Of a stretch of 33,826 bases of DNA, positions 12,504 to 20,882 are shown piece after piece (positions within the stretch are counted from its first letter, which is position 1; each line of letters begins with the position of its first letter). The position numbers and the translations under genes are program-made. Location: positions 1 to 33,826 of the IMG/VR virus record IMGVR_UViG_3300029787_000177; one strand, given 5' to 3'. The notes below the pieces were generated by a model. That model had not been told where the DNA came from. It saw only the letters and a program-made list of their open reading frames with translations, and searched no databases. This DNA is from a virus.

Positions 12504-12641
12504 ATGTCTTTGTATAAGAACATCAACAAGCGTAAAGCTGCCGGAACAAGTCGGCCCAAGTCTAAGTCAACAATAAGCGACAAGGCGTATAAAAATATGA
12601 AGGCTGGCTTTCCAAAGAAAAAGAAAGCTAAGAAGAAGTAA
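12504..12641 (+). CDS. Small Lys-rich protein preceding terminase
   Basis: 45 aa (MSLYKNINKRKAAGTSRPKS...), closing in a run of lysines. I recall very similar short basic proteins directly before the small terminase gene in many podophages; function unassigned. The start at 12504 has AAAGGA seven bases upstream; an in-frame ATG at 12477 would add nine residues. The stop overlaps the terminase small subunit start (TAATG). A nucleic-acid-binding role in packaging or capsid assembly is plausible from charge and context only. Confidence 0.65.
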   Translation: MSLYKNINKRKAAGTSRPKSKSTISDKAYKNMKAGFPKKKKAKKK

Positions 12642-13045
12642 TGGTTAAGCGCAACGTCACGCAGGCTCAGTTTAAAGAGATCTGCGAACAATTGATTAAT
12701 GGCAAAAGCCTGGAAACAATCTGCAAGGCTGACAATTTGCCAAGCAGTAGAACCATTCTAAGATATGTGCAAGATGACGAGGATGCTTACAAGCAATACC
12801 GTGCTGCGAGGGCGATCCAGGCTGAAGTTCTCAGGGATTCAATAATTGAGCTTGTTGAGCGTGAGCTGCCAACAGATCCAAAGCTGGCTATGGCTGAAGT
12901 ACAAAGGCGTAGGTTAGAGGCTGACCAGAAGGATAAGTATATCAGGCAGCTTGCACCACTTGGCATTAGGGATCGATCAGAAGATAAGCAAGCGTCAGGT
13001 AGCATCACGTTATCGTGGGAAGGTGCAGAGATCGTTAGCAGCTAG
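12641..13045 (+). CDS. terS: Terminase small subunit
   Basis: 134 aa. The N-terminal half is a helix-turn-helix (FKEICEQLINGKSLETICKADNLPSSRTILRYV), as in Sf6 gp1-type small terminases. A helical oligomerisation region follows (AAR...LRDSIIELVEREL) and a charged tail with A-M-A-E-V-Q-R-R-R-L, typical of the family. The protein recognises the packaging site on concatemeric DNA and stimulates the large subunit encoded downstream. Length is normal. The start overlaps the preceding stop (TAATG). Confidence 0.85.
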   Translation: MVKRNVTQAQFKEICEQLINGKSLETICKADNLPSSRTILRYVQDDEDAYKQYRAARAIQAEVLRDSIIELVERELPTDPKLAMAEVQRRRLEADQKDKYIRQLAPLGIRDRSEDKQASGSITLSWEGAEIVSS

Positions 13046-13341
13046 GTAAGTTGTAGGAGTTGTAGGAGTTGTAACTTGTGTATATTGCACGTCCTGTGTC
13101 GGAGATCTCGCACACAAGGCAGCACCGCCGGCTTTTGTTTTTTGTTTTTGTTTGCCCAGGTTTTGCCTACATTCTGCCTACATATAAAGATACAGCCTTA
13201 TGTTATTGATTAAAGTGACAGGTGGACAGCCTGTCTTACTACTTTTTTGGCAATCCTCGATGCCCACCCTCCGATATTTTTTGCCGCCTTCTTATATGTA
13301 TAATATGCCTATCCTAGATTCACTCATTCACACACTGTTCC
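13046..13341 (+). other. Gap between terminase subunits: repeats and dyads, possible packaging site
   Basis: 296 bp with no supported gene. AGTTGTAGG is repeated in tandem from 13049 (two full copies and a partial third). An interrupted dyad, TGTGT (13095-13099), GAGATCTC (13102-13109), ACACA (13112-13116), follows. Then comes a T-rich track (about 13133-13153) and a hairpin GACAGG (13217-13222) with CCTGTC (13230-13235) near a T-run. A TATAAT at 13299-13304 lacks a good -35. The location and repeats suit a pac/cos recognition site or late transcript processing; neither is shown. Confidence 0.45.
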
Positions 13342-14622
13342 ATGAAAATAGAAATACCATATTCGCCGCGCAAGCTCCAGGCAGATTTGCACAAACGGCT
13401 CAGCGATAAGCGTTGGGGCGTTGTTGTATGCCACCGGCGCTTTGGCAAGACTGTAATGGCGATCAACCATCTGCTGAGGGACGCTATACTCTGCGATAGA
13501 CCCAATCCAAGGTTTGCCTATATAGCACCTACCTATAGGCAGGCTAAGGCGGTGGCCTGGGATTATTTGAAGCAGTTTGCTGAAAAGATTCCTATGGTGC
13601 GATTCCATGAAACGGAGCTGCGCTGTGATTTGCCTAACGGTGCTAGAATACAGCTCTTGGGTGCTGAGAACCCAGCCAGCTTGCGTGGATTATATCTTGA
13701 TGGCGTATGTTTAGATGAAATGGCCGACATGCCGGAGAGCCTTTTTCCTGAAGTTATACGGCCTGCACTCAGTGACCGTAAGGGCTATGCAGTTTTTATA
13801 GGTACGCCTCGTGGCCATAATGCATTCTACGAACTCTATGAGGCTGCTACAAGTCAGGACGATTGGGTTACGGCGGTGTATAAGGCTTCTGAAACTGGTA
13901 TTTTGGATAATGAAGAACTTGACGCTGCCAGAGCGATGATGAGTGCCGATCAGTACGCACAGGAATATGAGTGCAGCTGGCAGGCGAATGTGCCTGGTGC
14001 GATTTACGGCAAGGAAATGCAAGACGCATTTGAGGGCGGCAGGGTATGCAATGTTCCCTATGATTCTGGGCATAAGGTTCATACCTTCTGGGATTTGGGT
14101 ATTGGCGATTCAACGGCCATTTGGTTTGTGCAGAATGTTGGGCGCGCCGTTCATGTCATTGATTGTTTTGAAGCTAGAAACGAAGGATTGCCTTTCTATG
14201 CCAGGGTGCTGACAGAAAAGGGTTATCTTTATGGCAACCACCATGCGCCGCATGATATTGAAGTCAGGGAACTGGGATCAGGAAAATCACGCCGTGAAGT
14301 GGCTTATGATCTAGGAATAAACTTTCGGGTTGTTCCAAAGCTGTCTGTGGAAGATGGCATTCATGCAGCGCAGCTGCTGCTTGAGCGGTGCTGGTTTGAT
14401 CGCGATAATTGCAAGCAGGGCTTAGAGGCTTTGCGGCAGTATCATCGAGCCTATAACGAAAGAACACGAAGTTTTAGAACAAGTCCTGTCCATGATTGGT
14501 CATCGCATTTCGCTGATAGCTGGCGATATGTTGCCGTTGGCCTCAAGGAAGATCGTGGTTTTGACAGGCCACCACAGATTAAAGCGGATAATCATTATAA
14601 TCCATTGGCAGCATCCGCATAG
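13342..14622 (+). CDS. terL: Terminase large subunit
   Basis: 426 aa. ATPase domain: Walker A C-H-R-R-F-G-K-T (30-37), Walker B L-Y-L-D-G-V-C-L-D-E (about 114-123), then G-T-P-R-G coupling motif. The C-terminal nuclease domain starts with F-W-D-L-G-I-G-D, the first acidic residue of the RNase H-like fold, with further acidic residues around PHDIEVRELGSG and ending in HDWSSHFADSWRY. This is a complete packaging motor: it cuts concatemers and pumps DNA into the prohead through the portal. There is no Shine-Dalgarno before the ATG, but the M-K-I-E-I-P-Y-S-P-R start is typical. Downstream gene follows after 9 bp. Confidence 0.95.
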   Translation: MKIEIPYSPRKLQADLHKRLSDKRWGVVVCHRRFGKTVMAINHLLRDAILCDRPNPRFAYIAPTYRQAKAVAWDYLKQFAEKIPMVRFHETELRCDLPNGARIQLLGAENPASLRGLYLDGVCLDEMADMPESLFPEVIRPALSDRKGYAVFIGTPRGHNAFYELYEAATSQDDWVTAVYKASETGILDNEELDAARAMMSADQYAQEYECSWQANVPGAIYGKEMQDAFEGGRVCNVPYDSGHKVHTFWDLGIGDSTAIWFVQNVGRAVHVIDCFEARNEGLPFYARVLTEKGYLYGNHHAPHDIEVRELGSGKSRREVAYDLGINFRVVPKLSVEDGIHAAQLLLERCWFDRDNCKQGLEALRQYHRAYNERTRSFRTSPVHDWSSHFADSWRYVAVGLKEDRGFDRPPQIKADNHYNPLAASA

Positions 14623-14631
14623 GAGATTGAT

Positions 14632-15729
14632 ATGGCATACAAAATACCAGGCACAGATATTACAATTAAAGCACCTGATCCTATTATAAAAGGTACAGGC
14701 GATAAACGAGAGTCAGGCACAGGTGGTGGGCGTGATTTAAGTAAATTGAAAGATCGTGCCAATGAAGAAACATTTTATAAGGCAGGTGCGCTTACGACAG
14801 ATGCCTATAATGAAGATTATGCTGATTCAATACAAACTTTGAATGACGCTGGCGTATTTATAAATGCAAAAGGCGAAGTCACGACAACACCGACTGGGTA
14901 TGTTTATAAAGGCAAAGGCGCAGCACACAAAGGCGAATACAGAGTTAATGTTGGAAAAGATGTTCGTGAACTCGCTAATAATCTTGGTGTTGATGTTCCG
15001 ACTGGTTGGACCGGCAACAGGTCAACTGCTGCTGCTAATGCAACAAAATTTAATGACGAATTAAAAGCAGCAATTGAAGCTGATGCACAGGCAAATTTAA
15101 AAGAAGAAGTGACAACGACCACCGATGACGGTTTTAATGATCCGTTTCAAATAAATGTTGGCGATGGCGAATTTGTTGAAGCTGCAGATCCAGTTAATTA
15201 TGGTCTTGGCGGCGATGGCGATGTTGTTACAGATACAAGTACACTGCTGACAGATACGTTTGGCGGTACTAATCTTATTGATGAAACTGGCGGTACTGTC
15301 GTTGGCGGCGGTAATACCGAAAATTTTGATGAGGTTATATCTACGTCAGGCGATCCAAATGACAACTTTTCCACAAACACGCTTGCAGACGGTACATTTG
15401 TAGACAATTATCTTAGTGGAACTGGCAATGTTATTGAGGGGCTGGAAGGCGGTTTAAGCGTTAAAGAAGCAACAAGCGGCACTTCAATAGCCCCAGGGCA
15501 GTCCTCTGCAATATCAGGCGTTGTTGATACAATTTTAGCAACAGATAATTCCACCGGCGCAGCCGAAGATGAAGCGATTGCGGATTATACTGCAGGCACA
15601 CGCGGTACAATTATGACGTCACCGCAAGGATTGCTGACCGATGATGACGATTTTTTTACAGCAGCAAATTTAGAAGATGATCCTTTTCTAAGACCGACAC
15701 GAACTCTTGGCGGTGGGTTGCTGTATTAA
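14632..15729 (+). CDS. Hypothetical acidic protein between terminase and portal
   Basis: 365 aa, unrecognised. It is rich in Gly, Thr, Asp and Ala with few hydrophobic stretches. The N-terminal 130 residues contain basic patches (GGGRDLSKLKDRAN, YKGKGAAHKGEYRVNVG), and the rest is strongly acidic and repeat-like (TTTDDGF, DETGGTVVGGG, LTDDDDFF). GGAG precedes the ATG and the stop overlaps the next gene. Its position inside the head cassette suggests a structural or assembly role, perhaps a disordered virion protein. The charge opposition to the two small basic proteins directly downstream is noted but not proof of interaction. Confidence 0.6.
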   Translation: MAYKIPGTDITIKAPDPIIKGTGDKRESGTGGGRDLSKLKDRANEETFYKAGALTTDAYNEDYADSIQTLNDAGVFINAKGEVTTTPTGYVYKGKGAAHKGEYRVNVGKDVRELANNLGVDVPTGWTGNRSTAAANATKFNDELKAAIEADAQANLKEEVTTTTDDGFNDPFQINVGDGEFVEAADPVNYGLGGDGDVVTDTSTLLTDTFGGTNLIDETGGTVVGGGNTENFDEVISTSGDPNDNFSTNTLADGTFVDNYLSGTGNVIEGLEGGLSVKEATSGTSIAPGQSSAISGVVDTILATDNSTGAAEDEAIADYTAGTRGTIMTSPQGLLTDDDDFFTAANLEDDPFLRPTRTLGGGLLY

Positions 15730-15932
15730 TGGGCGCGCCAGTTAAAAGCGGCGATAATCCACGCCGCGCAGCATTCCTGGGCCGTATGGGCAACATGCCA
15801 GGACCAGAGCGCAAAAACGGTAAGAAAACGCCTCTTCTGCAATCTCTTAATGATTGGGGAGCATCGAGTAAGACAGATGCACGGCGCAAATCAAAAGCCA
15901 TATCCAAGCGCAATAAGGCTAAGAAAAAATGA
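15729..15932 (+). CDS. Small basic head-region protein (67 aa)
   Basis: 67 aa with an excess of Lys/Arg, above all at the C-terminus (KTDARRKSKAISKRNKAKKK). An R-R-A-A-F-L-G-R-M-G-N-M-P-G-P segment recalls short proteins near portal genes in podophages. The ATG overlaps the preceding stop (TAATG) and its own stop overlaps the next gene. Likely nucleic-acid-binding or a scaffold/portal accessory; no family function known to me. Confidence 0.5.
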   Translation: MGAPVKSGDNPRRAAFLGRMGNMPGPERKNGKKTPLLQSLNDWGASSKTDARRKSKAISKRNKAKKK

Positions 15933-16090
15933 TGTATTCCAAAAAGAAACCTAAAAACCTTGCGGGGCGTATGGGTAAGAAAGCACCGCAGCCATCAATG
16001 ATGCAAATGACAGTATCGCCAATGGGCAGGCTGGATCAAAAAGCGGCAGGCCGAAAGCAGGGCAAGTCCATGCGGAAAAGGAAAGCATAA
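15929..16090 (+). CDS. Small basic Met-rich protein (53 aa)
   Basis: 53 aa (MMYSKKKPKNLAGRMGKK...), ending G-K-S-M-R-K-R-K-A. The start is ATG 15929 (ATGA overlap with the previous stop) or the next ATG, 15932. The stop overlaps the portal start (TAATG). Many Lys/Arg and seven Met; no hydrophobic core. Like its neighbour it may coat nucleic acid or assist head assembly. Chained overlaps with both neighbours and absence of stops support coding; function unknown. Confidence 0.5.
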   Translation: MMYSKKKPKNLAGRMGKKAPQPSMMQMTVSPMGRLDQKAAGRKQGKSMRKRKA

Positions 16091-17697
16091 TGGCCACAGT
16101 AACCGAACAGGTTCTAAGCCTTGATAGACGCTTTGAAACGTTGCAGCGGCAAAGGAATGTCTTTGAGCATCATTGGCAAGACTGTGCAGACTATATGCTG
16201 CCACGCAAAGCCGATATTACAAAAAATAGAAGTGAGGGCGATAAGCGCACAGAATTGATTTATGATTCAACAGCTATTCATGCTGTGGAGCTTCTAGCGG
16301 CATCCTTGCATGGAATGCTAACATCGCCATCTGTTCCTTGGTTTACATTACAATATCGTAATGATCGAATAAACCAAAACGATGAAGCCTTAGAATGGTT
16401 AGAGGATTGTTCAAAAACAATGTACAAAGCGTTTAATCGCTCAAACTTTAACGATGAAATCCATGAACTCTATTTTGATCTGGTTGTCTTTGGAACGGCT
16501 GGTATATTTATAGAACCAGAAGAAGAGGGCTTGCGGTTTAGTGCCAGGCATATTGCGGAATTATATATTTCTGAAAATATGCAAGGGCGTGTTGATACGA
16601 TTTATCGTAAATTTAAAATGACGGCCAGGGCCATGCAGCAGCGATTCGGCGAAAAAACCATGCCAGAACCTGTTAAGAAAGCCTTAGAAGAGGATGTTTT
16701 TAAAGAGTTTTCAATCATTCATGTGTTATTTCCGAGAGCTGAAGCCAGCGGAAAGCTGGCAAAAAATAAACCCATTGCATCGATTTATTACGATAAGGAT
16801 ACAAAAACCGTTCTAAGTGAATCAGGCTTTGATGAAATGCCGATTGCTGTTTGCCGTTTTAATAAAGATTCGGTGAGTACGTATGGACGAAGCCCAGCCA
16901 TGTCATGTCTGTCTGATGTAAAAATGCTTAATAAAATGTCTGAAGTGACCATTAGGGCAGCGCAAAAACAAATTGATCCACCGCTCATGGTTCCTGATGA
17001 TGGCTTTATGTTGCCTGTTCGATCAACGCCAGGCTCGTTAAATTTTTACAGATCAGGCACAAGAGATCGTCTTGAGCCATTGCAGATTAATGCAAACAAT
17101 CCGCTTGGTTTAGCAATGGAAGATCAGCGCAGAGATGCAATTCGTCAGGCGTTTTATGTGGATCAGCTTTTGCTCAATCAAGGGCCATCTATGACGGCTA
17201 CAGAAGTGCTGCAACGTAATGAAGAGCGGATGCGCATGCTAGGGCCAGTTTTGGGCAGAATGCAATCTGAACTATTGCAACCGCTTATTAGCCGTTCTTT
17301 TGCTCTCATGCTACGATCAGGAGCCTTACCGCAGCCACCAGAAATGCTGCAAGGATCAGATATAGATATTGAGTATGTCAGCCCATTAGCCAAGGCTCAA
17401 AAACTTACAGACTTACAAAGCACGATGCGTGGTCTTGAGGTGATGATGCAGACCGCAGAGTTTGCGCCTGTTACGGATTATTTGGATCTTGATGGGCTGG
17501 TAAAATATCTAATTACTTCTACAGGAATGCCAGCCTCTGTAATTCGCTCAGATGAACAAGTGGCGCAGCTGCGCCGTCAGCAGGCCCAGGCACAGCAGCA
17601 GGCAGCCCAGCAGCAGCAGGCAGCGCAGACCGCTCAAAACGCAGGGGCTGTAGCCCCATTCATTAAAGCTGTTGATCAGGCGCAGACACAGCAATGA
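16090..17697 (+). CDS. Portal (head-to-tail connector) protein, T7 gp8-like
   Basis: 535 aa. The N-terminal two thirds match the head-to-tail connecting protein family: R-R-F-E-T-L-Q-R-Q-R-N, then D-Y-M-L-P-R, Y-D-S-T-A-I-H-A-V-E-L-L-A-A-S-L-H-G-M-L-T-S-P, the G-T-A-G-I-F-I segment, and later M-T-A-T-E-V-L-Q-R-N-E-E-R. The C-terminus is Gln/Ala-rich low complexity (about 495-525). Twelve copies form the ring at one capsid vertex through which DNA passes and to which the tail attaches. AAGGAAAG before the ATG is a strong ribosome site. It overlaps the Bbp19-like gene by 4 bp. Confidence 0.93.
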   Translation: MATVTEQVLSLDRRFETLQRQRNVFEHHWQDCADYMLPRKADITKNRSEGDKRTELIYDSTAIHAVELLAASLHGMLTSPSVPWFTLQYRNDRINQNDEALEWLEDCSKTMYKAFNRSNFNDEIHELYFDLVVFGTAGIFIEPEEEGLRFSARHIAELYISENMQGRVDTIYRKFKMTARAMQQRFGEKTMPEPVKKALEEDVFKEFSIIHVLFPRAEASGKLAKNKPIASIYYDKDTKTVLSESGFDEMPIAVCRFNKDSVSTYGRSPAMSCLSDVKMLNKMSEVTIRAAQKQIDPPLMVPDDGFMLPVRSTPGSLNFYRSGTRDRLEPLQINANNPLGLAMEDQRRDAIRQAFYVDQLLLNQGPSMTATEVLQRNEERMRMLGPVLGRMQSELLQPLISRSFALMLRSGALPQPPEMLQGSDIDIEYVSPLAKAQKLTDLQSTMRGLEVMMQTAEFAPVTDYLDLDGLVKYLITSTGMPASVIRSDEQVAQLRRQQAQAQQQAAQQQQAAQTAQNAGAVAPFIKAVDQAQTQQ

Positions 17698-17909
17698 CGC
17701 TCGATGAATTAAAACTAAACTACCGCCGCACTTTTGAAAGTGATGACGGCAAGGTGGTTTTGGAAGATTTAAAAAAACGATGTTCGTTTTATCAAACAAC
17801 GCATCAGCCAGGAGATCCGCATGAGTCGGCTTTCTTAGAAGGGCAGCGATACGCTGTTCTGGCAATCATTAACTTAATGTCGAACAACAACAAAGGAGAG
17901 AACGTATGA
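17694..17909 (+). CDS. Bbp19-like phage protein
   Basis: 71 aa. It resembles the small Bbp19 family of Bordetella phage BPP-1 and relatives: Y-R-R-T-F-E-S-D-D-G-K-V-V-L-E-D-L near the start, then G-D-P-H-E-S-A-F-L-E-G-Q-R. In these phages the gene sits between portal and scaffold, as here, with 4-bp overlaps on both sides. Function is not established; a capsid assembly accessory is likely. Mixed charge, no membrane segment. Confidence 0.75.
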   Translation: MTLDELKLNYRRTFESDDGKVVLEDLKKRCSFYQTTHQPGDPHESAFLEGQRYAVLAIINLMSNNNKGENV

Positions 17910-18754
17910 GCGAAGCAGCAGAGGCAATCCAGGATACTGGATCTCAGGAAGCAAGCGCAGCAGCAGTAGCACCAGCACAAAGTTTTCGTGATTCATTGCC
18001 CGAAGATCTTAGAAGCAATCCATCCCTTAAAAATATTAATGATGTTGGATCTTTGGCAAAATCTTATGTCCATGCCCAGCGTATGGTTGGAGCGGATAAA
18101 ATACCGCTGCCAGGCAGTAATTCAACAGACGATGATTGGATAAAGGTTTACGATAAACTAGGCCGCCCAGCCGATATCAAAGATTACGATGTAACGATGC
18201 CGGAGATGTTTGACGGCAATGGATTTCGTGAGTCCATTCATGCCGCTGGGTTAAATCAAAAGCAGGCCGCTAGTGTTGCACAGTTCATACATTCACAAAG
18301 TGAGGCCGCCAATGAAAAACTTAATGCTTACCAAGAACAGGCACGGCTTGATACAGAAGCTGAGCTAAGACAAGAGTACGGCAAAACTTTTGACGATAAG
18401 ATTAAAAGGGCGCAATCGACTGCAAAGTATTTACTTGGCTCAAAGGGCGATCCTTCTTCAAAGGATAACATCCTTGGTAATATACGGCTTGCTGATGGCA
18501 GAATGCTTGGCGATCATCCTGATATTATTCGTATGTTTGAAGCAATGTCTTATGAAATAGCGGAAGATGATTTGGACGGCGTAACAACCGAATCAGCGAT
18601 GACTCCGCAAGATGCACAAGAAGAAATAGACACAATACAGGCCGATAGAAATGGGCCGTACTGGAACAAGCACCATCCTGAACATGATAAGATGGTGGCC
18701 AGAGTCAACGAATTATTTGAGTATGTTCACCCAGAAGAGAACGTAGTCTTATAA
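17906..18754 (+). CDS. Capsid scaffolding protein
   Basis: 282 aa, acidic. The N-terminus is Ala/Glu-rich; then F-R-D-S-L-P-E-D-L-R and L-A-K-S-Y-V-H-A-Q-R-M-V-G, followed by D-D-W-x-K-V-Y-D-K-L-G-R-P, the usual opening of podophage scaffolds. A helical centre (NEKLNAYQEQARLDTEAELRQEYG) follows, with a C-terminal segment (DKMVARVNELFEYVHPEE) that would contact capsid subunits. Scaffold guides assembly of the procapsid and leaves before DNA filling. It lies directly before the capsid gene, with GGAGAG at its start. Confidence 0.85.
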   Translation: MSEAAEAIQDTGSQEASAAAVAPAQSFRDSLPEDLRSNPSLKNINDVGSLAKSYVHAQRMVGADKIPLPGSNSTDDDWIKVYDKLGRPADIKDYDVTMPEMFDGNGFRESIHAAGLNQKQAASVAQFIHSQSEAANEKLNAYQEQARLDTEAELRQEYGKTFDDKIKRAQSTAKYLLGSKGDPSSKDNILGNIRLADGRMLGDHPDIIRMFEAMSYEIAEDDLDGVTTESAMTPQDAQEEIDTIQADRNGPYWNKHHPEHDKMVARVNELFEYVHPEENVVL

Positions 18755-18891
18755 ATGTGGATAAGCGATAGCCCCACAACATCATAGCAATGCGATTGCT
18801 GGCGTAATTGGCCTTACCAATAGTCAGACCCATACGGATAATCTGGACGCAAATTAACTTTAAATTGCAATAACTTAAGAAAGGTTGTTAA
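18755..18891 (+). promoter_or_regulatory. Hairpin-containing leader of the capsid gene
   Basis: 137 bp between scaffold and capsid, unusually long for this tightly packed operon and without an ORF in any frame that looks coding. It contains a perfect hairpin, AGCAAT (18786-18791) with ATTGCT (18795-18800), loop of three, and a second short one, TTGG...CCAA, near 18810. AAAGG precedes the capsid ATG. It may stabilise or process the highly expressed capsid mRNA; no promoter consensus is seen. Confidence 0.4.
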
Positions 18892-19749
18892 ATGAGTACA
18901 ACTATTAGTACCGCCTTTGTATCGCAGTTTTCATCGAATGTGCAGCTCTTATCCCAGCAAATGGGTAGTCTATTAAGGGATGCCGTTTCAAATGAATCTG
19001 TGACAGGCGAAAAAAGTTTCCACGACCAGGTCGGTAGTTCGGCGGCGATAGCAAAGACGAGTCGACACGCAGATACCCCACTCATGGATACACCGCATAC
19101 CAGACGTATGATTACGATGACTGAGTATGAATATGCTGACCTTATTGATGATGGTGATAAAGTAAGAATGCTTATTGACCCAACATCAACCTATGCCAGA
19201 GCAGCTGCGGCGGCTATGGGCAGGGCTATGGATGATTCTGTTATCGCTGCATTAGGCGGTACGGCTTCAACAGGTAAGGACGGCTCAACGTCAACAGCGT
19301 TGCCATCTGCACAAAAAATCGTGCATGGATCTGCTGGCTTAACGATTGCTAAACTTGTATCTGCAAAAAAGATACTTGACCAAGGCAGCGTTGATCCATC
19401 AATCCAGCGATACATTGTTGTGTCACCAGAACAGATCGAAGATCTGCTCAACAATACAACAGTAACATCAAGCGATTTCAATACTGTGAAGGCACTTGCT
19501 CAAGGCCAAATTTCAGATTTTGTCGGGTTTAAATTTATTGTTAGCAACCGATTGACAGACGATGGCACAAGCAGACTTTGCTATGCCTGGGCTGAAGATG
19601 GCTGCATGATGGCAATCAACAAAGATGTCACCGCTCGTATCGAAGAGCGAGCTGACAAATCATACGCAACCCAAGTTTATTATTGCTCGTCTTTTGGAGC
19701 TTCCAGAATGGAAGAAGCCAAAGTCGTTCAAATAGCTTGTAACGAGTAG
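18892..19749 (+). CDS. Major capsid protein
   Basis: 285 aa, a short HK97-fold type capsid as in BPP-1-like podophages. Recognisable stretches are the N-terminal arm (VSQFSSNVQLLSQQMGSLLRDAV), F-H-D-Q-V-G, H-T-R-R-M-I-T-M, the Y-A-D-L-I-D-D-G-D block, A-A-A-A-A-M-G-R-A-M-D-D, and later the G-F-K-F-I-V-S-N-R-L strand and the R-I-E-E-R-A-D-K loop near the end. The scaffold upstream and the decoration-type gene 15 bp downstream fit. Hundreds of copies form the shell. High expression is suggested by its leader and the strong terminator after the decoration gene. Confidence 0.92.
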   Translation: MSTTISTAFVSQFSSNVQLLSQQMGSLLRDAVSNESVTGEKSFHDQVGSSAAIAKTSRHADTPLMDTPHTRRMITMTEYEYADLIDDGDKVRMLIDPTSTYARAAAAAMGRAMDDSVIAALGGTASTGKDGSTSTALPSAQKIVHGSAGLTIAKLVSAKKILDQGSVDPSIQRYIVVSPEQIEDLLNNTTVTSSDFNTVKALAQGQISDFVGFKFIVSNRLTDDGTSRLCYAWAEDGCMMAINKDVTARIEERADKSYATQVYYCSSFGASRMEEAKVVQIACNE

Positions 19750-19764
19750 GAAAGGAGATAGAAA

Positions 19765-20226
19765 ATGGCTACAGTATATTCTGTTCAACGAACTAACTCC
19801 AGAGCTACTCCATCTGTGATGAACCAATCCAACTTTTTGGGTGGGCGAGTCAGGGTTGCTCATGGTGTTTACGAAGCATCTTCACTAGCATCTGGCGATG
19901 TTATCGAGATGTTTATTCTACCAAACAATGCACGGTTGTTGCAGGGATCTTTAGCGCATGACGCTTTGGGTTCTTCAACCACATTGTCCGTAGGATATGC
20001 AGCTCATACCAACGCTGCTGGTACGGCTGTAAGTGCTGCCGCTGCTGCTTATAAAGCGGCCGCTGCATCAACGTCAGCTCAGAAGATTGATATCCTTGCC
20101 ACACTAGCATTAGGCTCTGGTACTGAAACGGACACCAATGAAGATGGTGTTACAGTTACAGTAACGCTTGGTGGAGCGTCTGGTAGTGGCACAATCGAGG
20201 TAACCATTCTTTATGTGGTTGATTAA
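19765..20226 (+). CDS. Capsid decoration/cement protein (Bbp16-like)
   Basis: 153 aa. Beta-rich, Ala/Thr/Gly-rich, with a G-G-R-V-R-V-A-H-G-V-Y-E-A segment, then D-V-I-E-M-F-I-L-P-N-N-A-R-L and alternating strands to the end (GSGTIEVTILYVVD), the profile of BPP-1 Bbp16-type cement proteins encoded right after the capsid. Such proteins clip capsid subunits together on the outer surface. AAGGAG at seven to eight bases gives a very strong start. It ends just before a perfect terminator. The call rests on position and overall pattern. Confidence 0.68.
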   Translation: MATVYSVQRTNSRATPSVMNQSNFLGGRVRVAHGVYEASSLASGDVIEMFILPNNARLLQGSLAHDALGSSTTLSVGYAAHTNAAGTAVSAAAAAYKAAAASTSAQKIDILATLALGSGTETDTNEDGVTVTVTLGGASGSGTIEVTILYVVD

Positions 20227-20232
20227 GTTAAG

Positions 20233-20262
20233 TGGGGGGCATTTTGCTCCCCATTTTTTTTT
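20233..20262 (+). terminator. Intrinsic terminator after capsid/decoration genes
   Basis: An 8-bp stem, TGGGGGGC (20233-20240) with GCTCCCCA (20246-20253), one G-T wobble, loop of five, followed by a run of T (20254-20262). It lies inside the late operon between the decoration gene and the tail genes, so it probably attenuates transcription: capsid genes high, tail genes lower by read-through. Confidence 0.88.
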
Positions 20263-20273
20263 AGGAAAAACAC

Positions 20274-20879
20274 ATGGCTTCTAATGTCAGTATCGTAAAT
20301 GGTGCTTTGAATCATCTTGGCGCAACGAATATATCCACGCTTGATGAAAACTCTAAAGCTGGCCGTATTATGAATCAGATTTTTACCAGGGTTCGTGATG
20401 ATGTATTTCGAGCGCATCCTTGGAACAGTTTAATTCGAAGGTCTGAGCTTGGTCAGGAAACCGATACGCCTGCTTATGGCTATTCGTTTCAATACGCCTT
20501 GCCAGCCGATCCTTATTGTCTGCGAGTGCTTGAGTTTAGCAATGGCACATTAACCTATCCTTATGACAATATGGTGGATAATTCTGGTGGGCCTGCTTTT
20601 GTTATTGAAGGGCGCAAGCTCCTGACAGATGAATCAGCGGTTAAAATTAAGTATATTGCAAGGGTAACAGATCCAAATGAATATGATGCAAACCTTATTT
20701 CGACTTTGGCTGCAAGGCTTGCTCAAGATGCCTGCTATGCCATTACAGGTTCAACATCGCTTATACAGGTGATGGCGGCTATGTATCAAGATCGGCTGAA
20801 AGAGGCACGATTTATTGATGCCACAGAAGGCGCAACGCAGCGCATAGAAAGCACAGATTTCATAGAAGCAAGGTTCTAA
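20274..20879 (+). CDS. Tail tubular protein A-like (T7 gp11-type) connector
   Basis: 201 aa. Family signature: V-S-I-V-N-G-A-L-N-H-L-G near the start, D-E-N-S-K-A-G-R-I-M-N-Q-I-F, V-F-R-A-H-P-W-N-S, then Y-A-L-P-A-D-P-Y-C-L-R-V-L. These segments belong to the T7 gp11-like adaptor that forms the ring between portal and tail nozzle in short-tailed phages. AGGA seven bases before the ATG. It follows the terminator and opens the tail cluster, with the next gene three bases on. Confidence 0.88.
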   Translation: MASNVSIVNGALNHLGATNISTLDENSKAGRIMNQIFTRVRDDVFRAHPWNSLIRRSELGQETDTPAYGYSFQYALPADPYCLRVLEFSNGTLTYPYDNMVDNSGGPAFVIEGRKLLTDESAVKIKYIARVTDPNEYDANLISTLAARLAQDACYAITGSTSLIQVMAAMYQDRLKEARFIDATEGATQRIESTDFIEARF

Positions 20880-20882
20880 CAC

